This document shows positions 54,327-64,000 of a stretch of DNA of 64,000 nt, one piece after another; the stretch's first letter is position 1; each line of letters opens with the position of its first letter. Below the pieces are notes generated by a model. It was not told the origin of the DNA and did no database searches. It was given only the letters and a program-made list of their open reading frames with translations. The stretch is from Serripes groenlandicus (Eukaryota > Mollusca > Bivalvia > Cardiida > Cardiidae), in assembly GCA_031761405.1 (NCBI GenBank), contig JASEVX010000331.1, forward strand, positions 1-64,000, in the 5' to 3' direction. The position numbers were made by a program, and so were the translations under genes.

Positions 54327-57300
54327 GTCAGTGAATTTCAAGGTTATACGAGAGTCGACCTTCGGGATTTCGCGACTTATGACGATCAAGATCATTGTGC
54401 ATACTCGCACAGAATGATTAGGCTACTCGCTGTTCGCTAACAAGTCATCTAGGAAATATCTAATAAAAGTTATTTCCACATAAATACTGTATACATATTT
54501 AATTTTAGCGCTTTTTTCGTTGAAGCCTCAGTCCGCTTTTGTGAAAGTATATATATTTAAAAATAATAAAAAATAAAAATTGATTTTAAATATGAAATCA
54601 GCTTCATGGGGAAGAAAATTTAGTAACCTACCAGGAATCTAGATAATGGGCATTGTTCATGCTATGAAATTATCATGTGTCACTCAAACCCTATGTTGTG
54701 GGTGCTCAAAAGAATCGTCTCAGCCAGGTAATTGGCTACCTTCCCATATCGAGACACAACGGTCATGGTGGAGTGTACTTTTTCAAGGCACATTTCCTAG
54801 CCTAGTACTGGCTTGTTTATTAAAGATCATAAATTAGTGAACTGCAGGGGCGTGGCTATCTTTAGGCACTGTAGGCACATGCCTACACATCATTTTTTCT
54901 AAAAATGCCTCAAAATGCAGCTGCGGCGATACACATCTGCGTAATGTATCGACAAGATCAGCCTGCGCTGTCCGGCACATTCTGTCTAAGGGGGGAAAGA
55001 TAGAGTAGTGATTACTGAAACAGAAAATCCACAGGAGGCGAAAAGTGTATATCCGGGTACGCCTGTGTGACATGCTTAAGCTGATCCGGGTCGATACTTT
55101 ACGCAGAGTCTCACGAGACGGCCTACACATTGAGTATTGCCAAGCTACGCCCCTGAACTGTAACCGTGATATAACTGAAATAATGACAAACTTAGCGTAT
55201 TTACCCCTCCAAAACTTATTTTTCATATTTAAAGTCTAAACTTTGTACTGTTTCTTTATCTAGATAATAGTTGGTTTAATATCAATACAATGAATGTCTT
55301 TGTTTTAAATGTGATAAAATTTGCCCAAATTCAGTGTACATATAGGAAACAAATTGTCATTCATGAAGACGTCGAATGGTTAGCTAAGACTCGTCTACAA
55401 ATAAATTTCTTCTCTCCAATAAGCATATATTAAGTATTTAAACAGCAATACAGACACAATTCATTTTCACATGACGTAATGGTTTGTTATTTACTCGATT
55501 GCACTTCCGTTGAGTAAAACGTAGTCTCTACAATGTAAATACAGTGTATGTTCTTGCGTTTGTTTGTGCGTGCAGCCCTAGCTCATCAACACTACACATT
55601 TTACGTTCATTATTAGATTTTTCAATAACCTTGTACAATGGCTCATTTTGTTAAGACGGTGCAACAGATAACACATCATGAATATAGCTCAAAGGTAACG
55701 GTTACAGGTCGAGGTCTAAGGTCAAAGATTGGTAAGAAAGAGCTTATCGGAGCTATTCCTCTATTATTCATTAGTGGATTTTCGAAAACACTTGCCACGA
55801 TTGCCTTTCATTATAAAACGGTTTGGAATATACAAATCCAAATTTGTAGATTAAAGGTCAATATCGCAATTTAAAGTCAAAGGTCAAAACAAGGGGGAAA
55901 ATAGAGATTATCCGAGCCATAACTTAACAACTTAGTAGTGAACTTTCAAGCTATAGTCCTCGAACTTTCACATGACACATCCGCTCGATGAGAAGAACAA
56001 TTGTGCCTGGTGATTTGAAAATCCATCGATATTATTATAAGTTAAAGATTGGATAAGCTCTTCACATTCAAACTATATCCCTGAATCTTTAAAGCCAAAA
56101 ACTGTGTCGCCAAGGTGAAGAAATGAGCCAAGTAATTTAAAAATCTACTGAAAAATTCTTAAAATATATCACTTTTAAATTCCTATATAAGTCCTTTAAT
56201 CTTAAATTGTGACCTTGATCTTTGAGTTACAGTTGTGAAATGATGTGACTTCTTGTCACTGAACGATCAACTAATGTGGAGAATTATTAGAACATCCAAT
56301 GCTACATTGTAAAGTTATAACTGTAAGACGGTTTAAGTACTTACTATGTGCTTATTCAAGGACATATAACTCTTTAGAGGAGAGTCTGATCTGAAATATT
56401 GAACGTATTTATAAATGACAATATTATAGGTTATTGAAACTGTATCGGAAAATATTGTTTTGGACGAGATGCTTTGGCCTGGGACTACTAATACGTATTA
56501 GTAGTCCCTGCTTCGGCTGAGCTCTGTCGAAGGAGCGAATGCCAACACAATGGTTTGCCATAATCATGCAATAACCTTATTGTATAATTTGATAATGTCT
56601 ATTTAAAATGTGTCGTTTGGTCTGTTTTAAACACTCAACACTTTAAAATATTAACAGTTATTTTGATAAACAACATTAAAGACAAAATTAACAATTGTTT
56701 AACAAACATTCTCGAACAAAATTAACAATTGTTTAACAAACATTCTCGAACAAAATTAACAATTGTTTTGATCAAAAAACCATTAACGATCTATCGCGCA
56801 ATTATTGTCCTCTCCAATGGTTATATTAGGTTCGAGGAAAATATAAATTTACGCACTGCCCTTTTTGTTCCCCCTTCTGGTTTCGACTTGGAATTGAATC
56901 ATCGACAAAATAACGTGTTACGATTTTTCTAACAGTGGATTACATTAAGAGCTCGTGTTTAATATTATTCTGGTATTTACACCGGGATATGTGTGTTCTT
57001 TATTACGATTTAGATGCCTATTTTGACCTCACAGTATGTTCAGAAAAGCGGATACACATCTTCTATTTTGCGTTGAAAACTTCACATCGGAGAATGACTA
57101 CAAAATCCAAAAGACCTACTTTTAAAACAATATTTTGCTTATAAATTTATCCTAGCAGTTATTAAATCCCCCTTGATGCTGTTGGTCATGTGTAACTGAG
57201 ATACACTTATATAGATCGTCAACGACTATCAAAAACACCTATAGCGTATGACAAAACGTGTAGAAGTGTGTGAAGTTGGCAGAGCATTAGACGTTAGACA

Positions 57301-60300
57301 TTAAACATTCAAAAAAAATATTCGAATGTCTAATTAGACGTTAGACATTCGATTAGACATTCGCTAATTTTGATTATCGAATGTCTAATTAGACATTAGA
57401 CATTCGATTAGACATTCAGAAAAATCGCAAATGTTAAATATCGAATGTCTAATTCGACATTAGACATTCGATTAGACATTCGCAAATTACAAGATCTATA
57501 ACCCAAATTCGTCGGAGGTCATTGTACATTCAAAAAACGAATGTCTAATTGGTCAGTTAGACATTAGACATTCGATTAGACATTCGCAAATTAAGGGATT
57601 TAGGTACCAAATTCGTCGGAGGTCATTGTACATTCAAAAAACGAATGTCTAATTGGTCAGTTAGACATTAGACATTCGATTAGACATTCGCGAATTACGA
57701 TATTTAGGTTCCAAATTCGTCGTAGGTCAACGTACAATCAAAAAACGAATGTCTAATTGGTCAGTTAGACATTAGACATTCGATTAGACATTCGCAAATT
57801 TAGAGATTTAGTTACCAAATTCGTCGGAGGTCATTGTACGTGCAAAAAACGAATGTCTGATTGGTCAGTTAGACATAAGACATTCGATTAGACATTCGCA
57901 AATTACTATACTTAGGTTCCAAATTCGTCAGAGATCATTGTACATTCAAAAAACGAATGTCTAATTGGTCAGTTAGACATTAGACATTCGATTAGACATC
58001 CGCAAATTACCAAACTTAGTTTTCAAATTACTCGGAGGTCATTGTACATTAAAAAAACGAATGTCTAATTGGTCAGTTAGACATTAGTCATTCGATTAGA
58101 CATTCGCAAATTAAGAGATTTAGGTACCAAATTCGTCGGAGATCATTGTACGTGCAAAAAACGAATATCTCATTGGTCAGTTAGACATTAGCCATCGATT
58201 AGACATTCGCAAATTAAGAGATCTAGGTACCAAATTTCTCGGAGGTCATTGTACATTCAAAAAACGAATGTCTAATTGGTCAGTTAGACATTAGACATTC
58301 GATTAGACATTCGCAAATTACAAGATCTATAACCCAAATTCGTCGGAGGTCATTGTACATTCAAAAAACGAATGTCTAATTGGTCAGTTAGACATTAGAC
58401 ATTCGATTAGACATTCGCAAATTAAGATATTTAGGTACCAAATTCATCGGAGGTCATTGTACATTCATAAAACGAATGTCTAATTGGTCAGTTAGACATT
58501 AGACATTCGATTAGACATTCGCAAATTAAGAGATTTAAGTACGAAATTCGTCGGAGGTCATTGTACATCCAAAACACGAATGTCTAATTGGTCAGTTAGA
58601 TATAAGACATTCGATTAGACATTCGCAAATTAAGAGATTTAGGTACCAAATTCGTCAGAGATAAATGTACATTAAAAAAACGAATGTCTATTTGGTCAGT
58701 TAGACATTAGACATTCGATTAGACATTCGCAAATTACAAGATCTATAACCCAAATTCGTCGGAGGTCATTGCACATTAAAAAACCGAATGTCTAATTGGT
58801 CAGTTAGACATTAGTCATTCGATTAGACATTCGCAAATTAAGGCATTTAGGTACCAAATTCGTCGGAGGTCATTATACATGCAAGAAACGAATGTCTAAT
58901 TGGTCAGTTAGACATTAGACATTCGATTAGACATTCGCAAATTAAGAGATTTAGGTACCAAATTCATCAGAGATCAATGTACATTCAAAAAACGAATGTC
59001 TAATTGGTCAGTTAGACATTAGACATTCGATTAGACATTCGCAAATTAAGAGGTTTAGATACGAAATTTGTCTGAGGTCATTGTACACGCAAAAAACGAA
59101 TGTCTTATTGGTCAATTAATAACTTGAACATATTGATAACTCGAACATATCGATATCTCGAACATACCGATGACTCGAACACATCGATATCTCGAATACA
59201 TTGATAAAACGAATGTTTTTAGCTTGAACATTTATTGACAAATCGAACATGTGAAAAAAATGTACATTTATACATCACATAATTATGAACAATTAGTACA
59301 AAGGTTCAATCTCAGTTTTCATGGCAAATTTCCCCACCCACTTATTTTCCATTTATCTCAAAAATTGACATAGCATGCAAACCCACAAAAAATAGAAACA
59401 TCGGAAATGTACCAGGAAAACACCCTAAGTAATACATCTCTTTCACTTTTTAAGATCAATTAGTAGTGAAACCAAGAAACACACGTTATGTGAAGTGGCC
59501 GACGTGAGGATACATTGATATCGGCGTTAAATTCCAATTGATCATTCAATTAATCAACACTTTGTTTATAGTGTACACATTTTGACAATGTTTCAGATGA
59601 GACACCATATTCGAGAACAGGCAAATACTAAAACTACCGGGCGTATATCATTACGTTGTTTGAAATTGATGATCAATTAAACGACACCATTGAACACACA
59701 ACATTCGACCAAGAAACCGGAAACATGTATCTATAGCAGAGTCGTATTTGTTTCTTGATTAGTTTATATTTACCTGATGGACAATTCGAGGGCTTGATGT
59801 GAAACAGTTGTAACTAAAAACCTATTTTGAAAACCCTGGTTTAGGGCCAATTTTGACCCCTTTGTAAACAACGCAAATTTAGGTGCCATTGCTCAGAACG
59901 AGCAATGGCACCTAAATTGCCATTGTTTACCAAAAAAAATGATTTAACGCTTATAAAGAGTTTTATAGCGAGGTGATTAACCTTGGTAAAAAAAATACAA
60001 CCGTTTCACGCCAAGCCCTCGAATTGAGTCTATTATTTGCTGATATTGTTGTTCAACTTTTAATCGCTCATACATGTTGACACTGTTTCAGATATAACGC
60101 CCCCGCCCGCTAACAGCCCAGCGTGTCGTGATATATACCACGGGCAGTGTATTAATACATACAAATTCCAGTGCATGGGTATGGCTATACCCGGGGTGTG
60201 TGGTAACTTGTCACATTTCAGGTAAATGAATTTACGATGATTCGAATCTAAAGCTATCACCAGGGGCGTAGCTTTGCAATAATCAATGTGTAGGCCGTCT

Positions 60301-61079
60301 CGTGAGAAAAATCAACATTGTGGACTCTGCGTAAAGTGTCGACCCGGATCAGCCTAAGCACGCCACACAGGCCTATCCGGATATACACTTTTCGCCTCCT
60401 GTGGATTTTCTGTTTCAGGAATCACTACTCTATACATCTATCCCCCTAAGACGGAATGTGTCGATACATTACGCAGATGTCTATCGCCGCAGCTGCATTT
60501 TGGGACATTTGGAGAGAAAATGTGTAGGCACGTGCCTACAGTGCCTAAAGGGAGCTACGTCCCTGATCACTGTATTTAATATATAATGTTAGAAGAATAT
60601 TTGGATATATTCAAAATGGCTACTACACAATTTACGTAATGATCAGATTGAAGCAATTCATTTTCCATTTTAACGTTTTGGGCAATGGCTCTTTCTAAAC
60701 AATCAAAATAGCCTAGTAGCCTATATTTAATTAAAGTTCATTCTTAAAACTACCAAAATAGCACAAAAATCTCACATGTTGATTTTCCTTTTGTTGGGCT
60801 ATGACGTCAAATCAAATGTCACCTTTATCCCGCAGCGATTTTTACTTTCAATGTTAGAAACTAAAGATTTCAGGTCACTGGAACAGTACAATGACCTTTT
60901 ACAAGGGCAATATATTTCATCATAAATCATGTTAATCAACTGCAAAGGGTTAATCTTTGATACAAACTTTGTCACCAAGTGCTTTAGATTTCGGGGGAAT
61001 GACTGCTATGCAATGCTGTAACGGCTGGATGATGCCCGCTGTCGGATTTGGAGATGGTGATACACAGATCGGCAAGTAA
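54257..61079 (+). CDS. Small secreted cysteine-rich peptide gene (three exons)
   Basis: Exons 54257-54326, 60092-60202 and 60988-61079 join in phase to 273 nt, 90 residues and a stop. Residues 1-23 form a signal peptide (MTRDIILCVALGFVIVAAVP). The predicted mature part has six cysteines spaced C-x7-C-x7-C-x8-C-x9-CC, an even number fit for three disulfides, and ends FGDGDTQIGK. AATAAA lies 60 bp after the stop. The end of exon 2 is uncertain. The donor at 60203 (GTAACT) gives the six-cysteine form. The donor at 60222 (GTAAAT) gives a shorter C-terminus (NDCYAML) and five cysteines. I do not recognise the family. It may be a secreted effector, hormone-like or matrix peptide. No function is claimed. 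Confidence 0.6.
54655..54838 (+). repeat. SINE fragment
   Basis: GTCATGGTGGAGTGTACTTT TTCAAGGCACATTTCCTAGC CTAGTACTGG matches the body of the SINE at 14174. Confidence 0.65.
54845..55155. mobile_element. 311-bp CAGGGGCGTAGC element, TSD AACTG
   Basis: The ends CAGGGGCGTGGCT and AGCTACGCCCCTG are flanked by AACTG (54840-54844 and 55156-55160). TTTAGGCACTGTAGGCACAT GCCTACAC lies next to the left end. The interior contains family A blocks (GCTGATCCGGGTCGATACTT). A second copy in the opposite orientation is at 60261. Confidence 0.85.
55156..56480. other. Intron 1 of the small gene, unannotated part
   Basis: No gene or repeat could be supported. Several AGGTCAAAG-type motifs near 55700-55890 are noted. 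Confidence 0.4.
56481..56508. repeat. Perfect 28-bp palindrome
   Basis: GGGACTACTAATAC followed at once by its complement GTATTAGTAGTCCC. No loop. Confidence 0.95.
56682..56768. repeat. 34-bp tandem repeat, 2.6 copies
   Basis: ACAAAATTAACAATTGTTTA followed by ACAAACATTCTCGA, starts at 56682, 56716 and 56750. Confidence 0.9.
57300..59110. repeat. 104-bp satellite, ~17 copies, each with a hairpin
   Basis: Unit: CGAATGTCTAATTGGTCAGT, TAGACATTAGACATTCGATT, AGACATTCGCAAATTA, then GTACCAAATTCGTCGGAGGT CATTGTACATTC. CGAATGTCTAAT and ATTAGACATTCG are inverse, so each unit can fold. The 5' part (57300-57480) is irregular and lacks the GGTCAGT spacer. Confidence 0.95.
59126..59215. repeat. 17-bp tandem repeat, ~5 copies
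   Basis: Units like TAACTCGAACATATCGA at the 3' border of the 104-bp satellite. Confidence 0.8.
59216..59781. other. Intron 1 of the small gene, unannotated part
   Basis: No feature supported. Confidence 0.4.
59782..60026. mobile_element. 245-bp MITE with nested hairpin
   Basis: The ends CAATTCGAGGGCTTG and CAAGCCCTCGAATTG are inverse, continuing through TGAAACAGTTGTA / ACAACCGTTTCA. At 59874-59919 AATTTAGGTGCCATTGCTC and GAGCAATGGCACCTAAATT form a perfect 19-bp stem with loop AGAAC. It ends 65 bp upstream of exon 2 of the small gene. Confidence 0.85.
60092..60202 (+). CDS. Exon 2: cysteines 1-4
   Basis: Acceptor CTGTTTCAG|ATATAA. Encodes DITPPPANSPACRDIYHGQC and INTYKFQCMGMAIPGVC. Alternative end at 60221. 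Confidence 0.6.
60261..60565. mobile_element. 305-bp CAGGGGCGTAGC element, TSD ATCAC
   Basis: The ends CAGGGGCGTAGCT and AGCTACGTCCCTG are flanked by ATCAC (60256-60260 and 60566-60570). Inverted relative to the copy at 54845. The interior includes an almost complete family A foldback. Confidence 0.85.
60733..60935 (+). repeat. Dispersed repeat, second copy
   Basis: See 44637. GTTCATTCTTAAAACTACCA, GACGTCAAATCAAATGTCAC, TTATCCCGCAGCGATTTTTA. Confidence 0.6.
60988..61079 (+). CDS. Exon 3: cysteines 5-6 and stop
   Basis: Acceptor GTGCTTTAG|ATTTCG. Encodes FGGMTAMQCCNGWMMPAVGF GDGDTQIGK and TAA at 61077-61079. Confidence 0.6.
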
Positions 61080-61137
61080 AACAACGACGGAAAAAGACAG
61101 ATGTGTTTGTTAGCTGTGTCTACCTCTATAAGTATTT

Positions 61138-61143
61138 AATAAA
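61138..61143 (+). terminator. Polyadenylation signal AATAAA
   Basis: 58 bp after the stop of the small gene, in ATTTAATAAAACATTATT. Supports the exon 3 frame. Confidence 0.65.
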
Positions 61144-61235
61144 ACATTATTATTGAATGAAGTTTCACTTGGATTGTTATGATTGTGGTAACACTATCCT
61201 ATTGGCTGTGGTATTCACAAAGTCTTGTGTTAAAT

Positions 61236-61312
61236 AACCCTTTCCCAATTGTAGACGCATGTAGAAGTATCTGCAACAGGCGATCTGTTGTAACATTATT
61301 TCGAAGGAAGAA
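61236..61312. repeat. Foldback family P, left-half fragment
   Basis: AACCCTTTCCCAATTGTAGA through GGAAGAAATTGCTCA. Confidence 0.6.
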
Positions 61313-61574
61313 ATTGCTCATTACGCCGTCATAAAATAACACTCCGCTTTACAGACCGATCACGTCTGCTGAGCGCTGCGACCAATCACGAAGTTACCGT
61401 TTCTAACTACGGGAAACAATTGTAAAACTATATGTTCGTGCAAGAGGTAACTAAAGCTTCTATACCTACTGAGTTCAACAGTATATGGTTTGGTCTGAAA
61501 ATATAAAAATCCTTTCTTTAAACACTTCTTCACATGAAGTCTCTATTTGACCACTCTGAAATAGACGATGTTTT

Positions 61575-61750
61575 AAAAACATTATGATAACAGGAAGAAG
61601 TGCTCATAATGAGCAATGGCTCTTTTTACCACAATGTGGTCAACTCTGTTTCAATGGTTATACTTTCGTTGATACAGATTTTCCGTATTTATGCCAAGTT
61701 TGTTTTCACAGTTGTCTGCTGTAGATGTGTAGATGTTGGGAATGGTTAAT
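61575..61750. repeat. Foldback family P (diverged)
   Basis: AAACATTATGATAACAGGAA, GTGCTCATAATGAGCA core, GTCTGCTGTAGATGTGTAGA, GGGAATGGTTAA. Confidence 0.6.
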
Positions 61751-61794
61751 AAAAGGCATTGTTGTTCTATTCGTGGACATAAACAGGTTTTTTC

Positions 61795-61960
61795 CAGATT
61801 GTATCGTTTGATTTATTCTACGCCGCTGTCAACATCTATTTACGGTTATATCACGGCATTTCATGGGTAAGTTACCAGTGCTACTGGTCCATTATTCCTG
61901 GCATCAGTCATTCAGTAGTTATGCTAATCCCACCATCCTGGAAAGACCAGACAAGACAAT
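61795..61960 (-). repeat. SINE, inverted
   Basis: Reversed tail TTTGATTTATTCTACGCCGC, then GGTAAGTTACCAGTGCTACT, like 37180-37330. Confidence 0.65.
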
Positions 61961-62005
61961 ATTTACGACATTAAAGGGTCTCCAATACACTGTCTGACCC
62001 CTGAT

Positions 62006-62121
62006 TTCTCCGATGTTTTCAATGAAACTTTACGACATCAAACGGTACCCAATCCACATATCAATTACAATTTCCACCCTCTGGTTTCTCTGATGTTTTC
62101 AATGAAACTTTACGACATTTA
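62006..62121. repeat. Direct repeat of 33 bp
   Basis: TCTC(C/T)GATGTTTTCAATGA then AACTTTACGACAT occurs at about 62007 and 62088, 81 bp apart. Confidence 0.8.
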
Positions 62122-62404
62122 CTGCTAAAAAAACGTTAAGGACCTACATGTAACTGGTACACAGAACGCAAGGTAGGCTGTCGTGGTGTGAACGGGTGAT
62201 GATTTTTTGCGTTTTTGCCTCTTCCCTTCTATTTTGATGTTTTGAATTTGCCGGGTTAAGAGTCACGGGATTCCGATTGTCAGAAAACAATGTCAATTCG
62301 TTGAAGATTATCTTTATATCCGGAATTGTATATTCAATATGGAACGATTGAGTTCAGAGTTCACATTGTTAAAGCATTGGTAATGTAAAGGGCATTCCGT
62401 TCCT

Positions 62405-62582
62405 TAATTCTTTCCCATAAACAACAAATCTGCAGCAGACGACTTTGAAAACATGGTGACACAGACCTAAAAAATCCCCATAAAAGATAGCTTCATGAGC
62501 AATTTCACCTTTGGCCACAATGTTTTCAAAAGTCGTCTGCTGCTATTGCGTCAAAATGCGTCTGCAGGTTGGAAAGGGTTAA
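62405..62582. repeat. Foldback element, family P
   Basis: GCAGCAGACGACTTTGAAAA on the left and TTTTCAAAAGTCGTCTGCTG on the right, ending GGTTGGAAAGGGTTAAA. Confidence 0.75.
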
Positions 62583-62918
62583 ATTGAATGTGCATCGTAA
62601 GGAATACAGACATGAATTGAGCTTGTTGTTGTTATTGTCCTGTTATCCCCCAAAGTTCTGCACCAACCCAACCCCTCGACCTTTTATAGAACATACTTAC
62701 TATTTAGGTTACAGTGGTATAACAAGAGGCTGCTAGGCTGCCAACTTCACGGACATCAAGAGGTGTAACAAGTTGGAAATAGACTGCAATACTACACAAA
62801 TGTTGTTAAACAAGAAGCGATCCAATACAATTCATACGATAAATCCGCGGGGAGCAATTGCGCTAACACTTTGTATAATTTTCTTCACAACATTAACTTT
62901 ATGAGCATTTCTGATAAA
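62583..62918. other. Unannotated gap
   Basis: No feature supported. Confidence 0.4.
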
Positions 62919-63141
62919 CCCTTTCTCACAAACAACATTTATGCAAGAGAGGACTATGAAAACTGTCATATAAAAAAATGGACAATTTCTTTAAATGGAA
63001 CTCTAATTACTGTAAAAAGTTGAAAACATTGTGGCAAATGGAGAAATTGCTCATTTTGAGCAATTTCTATTTGTTTTTCAATAATTCATTATCATATCCT
63101 GCAGAGGCGCAGTAAGGGTCTGTATGTGGGAAAGAGTTGAA
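62919..63141. repeat. Foldback element, family P (full length)
   Basis: AAACCCTTTCTCACAAACAA at the left, GAGAAATTGCTCATTTTGAG CAATTTC in the core, GTATGTGGGAAAGAGTTGA at the right. Confidence 0.75.
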
Positions 63142-63303
63142 AGAAGAAGGAAATAAATCACATACGATACGCGCTTATCAGTGTACATATTATTTCAACA
63201 AAGCAGTACTGTGCTCGAAATCACACTTTGTAAATTGGAAAAGTAAAGGGGAACATTAATTATATGATTTGACATTATCAGTTTCGACATTCAATCAATA
63301 TAT

Positions 63304-63561
63304 GAGCCGTTCCACGAGAAAACCAACTTTATGGCTTCTGCGTAATGTATCGACTCAGATCAGCCTGTGCAGTCCGCGCAGGCTAATGCGGGCCGACACA
63401 TGCCGTCTCAGGGGGATAGAGGTACAAATGTATGACTGAAACCAAAAATCCAAAGGAGGCTAAAAGTGTCTGTCCGGGTTAGCCGGCGTTGCATGCTTAG
63501 GCTGATCCGGGTCGATATTTTACGCAGAGTCCACAATGTTGGTTTTCTCTTGGGACGGCTC
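63304..63561. mobile_element. Foldback element, family A (full length, 258 bp)
   Basis: GAGCCGTTCCACGAGAAAAC at the left, GTTTTCTCTTGGGACGGCTC at the right, with both inner blocks (GACTCAGATCAGCCTGTGCA and GGCTGATCCGGGTCGATATT). Confidence 0.85.
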
Positions 63562-64000
63562 AAATCCATTTAGGCCGTGCTCTTCAAAAACGAGGTACAG
63601 TTTAAGTGCATTTTACACGTGTGTAGATCAAGATCATCATTTGCTTTCGCGCAGTTTGACCATTCTCTTCATCGTTCAACAATATGTCACGCATTCAATG
63701 GCCCGTTTATGTAAAATTGTATAATTGTGCGGGCCGATCTTTACCTGCGCTATGCATACGCATGCTTTGGTTGGTTTTCCTGCTGCACAGCTCATATCTA
63801 GTACGAAATGTGCTTCTTACCTGTATTTAACAACCTTTACATATTGGGTCAGACGACAACAATATCGTGTTTCCCTTCTGGTATAATTATAAAGATTTTC
63901 CAGTATCAAGAATTATTAGGAAATGAATAGAATTCCCACACACTCTTAATCAATATCATCGAAATGATTGGCCAAAAAGTGGTCTGAATCATGGTGAAAA
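63562..64000. other. Unannotated right edge
   Basis: No gene or repeat could be supported. Confidence 0.4.

Noticed and set aside
57300..59110. CRISPR-like repeat of palindromic motifs
   Set aside because: The intervals between palindromes are themselves conserved repeat sequence, so there are no spacers.

Overview
The window reads as nuclear DNA of a eukaryote, most likely a bivalve mollusc or a close lophotrochozoan relative. The evidence is AT-rich sequence, long introns with GT/AG splice sites, many tRNA-derived SINEs, AP-endonuclease LINEs, foldback elements and minisatellites, and a secreted protein family (extracellular domain starting HFRGG, then EGF and vWA) that I recall from bivalve gene sets. 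No bacterial-type operon is present. Most of the DNA is repeats. All family assignments are from reading motifs; no database was searched.

Layout. 0-6.8 kb: foldback elements, a possible transmembrane exon on the minus strand (1.6-1.8 kb), a 78-bp minisatellite (3.2-3.7 kb), LINE reverse transcriptase remnants (3.9-5.0 kb) and a small element with 5-bp target duplication. 7-12 kb: a LINE remnant interrupted by a 4.1-kb DNA-transposon-like unit whose ends are arrays of short GCGC/TTAAAA motifs and whose interior holds two decayed transposase-like reading frames. 12-16 kb: dispersed repeats and SINEs. 16.1-22.1 kb: two minus-strand LINEs, one probably inserted in the other. The younger has a coiled-coil ORF1 with a 2A-like motif (DVEVNPGP), and its ORF2 is split by a 1.4-kb inverted-repeat transposon with a 5-bp target duplication. 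22.1-25.0 kb: remains of a plus-strand Ty3/gypsy-like element (gag with CCHC knuckle, RNase H, polypurine tract). 25.8-27.9 kb: a 103-bp tandem repeat and foldback elements.

28.3-33.1 kb: a 48-bp minisatellite split twice, once by an LTR-like element carrying a helix-hairpin-helix protein and a TatD-type nuclease domain (TATDN2-like), once by a SINE with a 13-bp target duplication.

35.6-52.6 kb: the main host gene, plus strand, at least eight exons with matching phases: signal peptide, HFRGG domain, EGF, two vWA domains. Its introns contain LINE, SINE and foldback insertions and a 62-bp satellite of about 34 copies. 54.3-61.1 kb: a second plus-strand host gene, three small exons encoding a putative secreted peptide of about 90 residues with six cysteines in the predicted mature part, and a polyA signal. 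Its first intron carries a 104-bp satellite whose every unit can fold on itself. 61-64 kb: more foldback elements and a SINE.

The two host genes both encode predicted secreted proteins. Nothing in the sequence shows that they act together.
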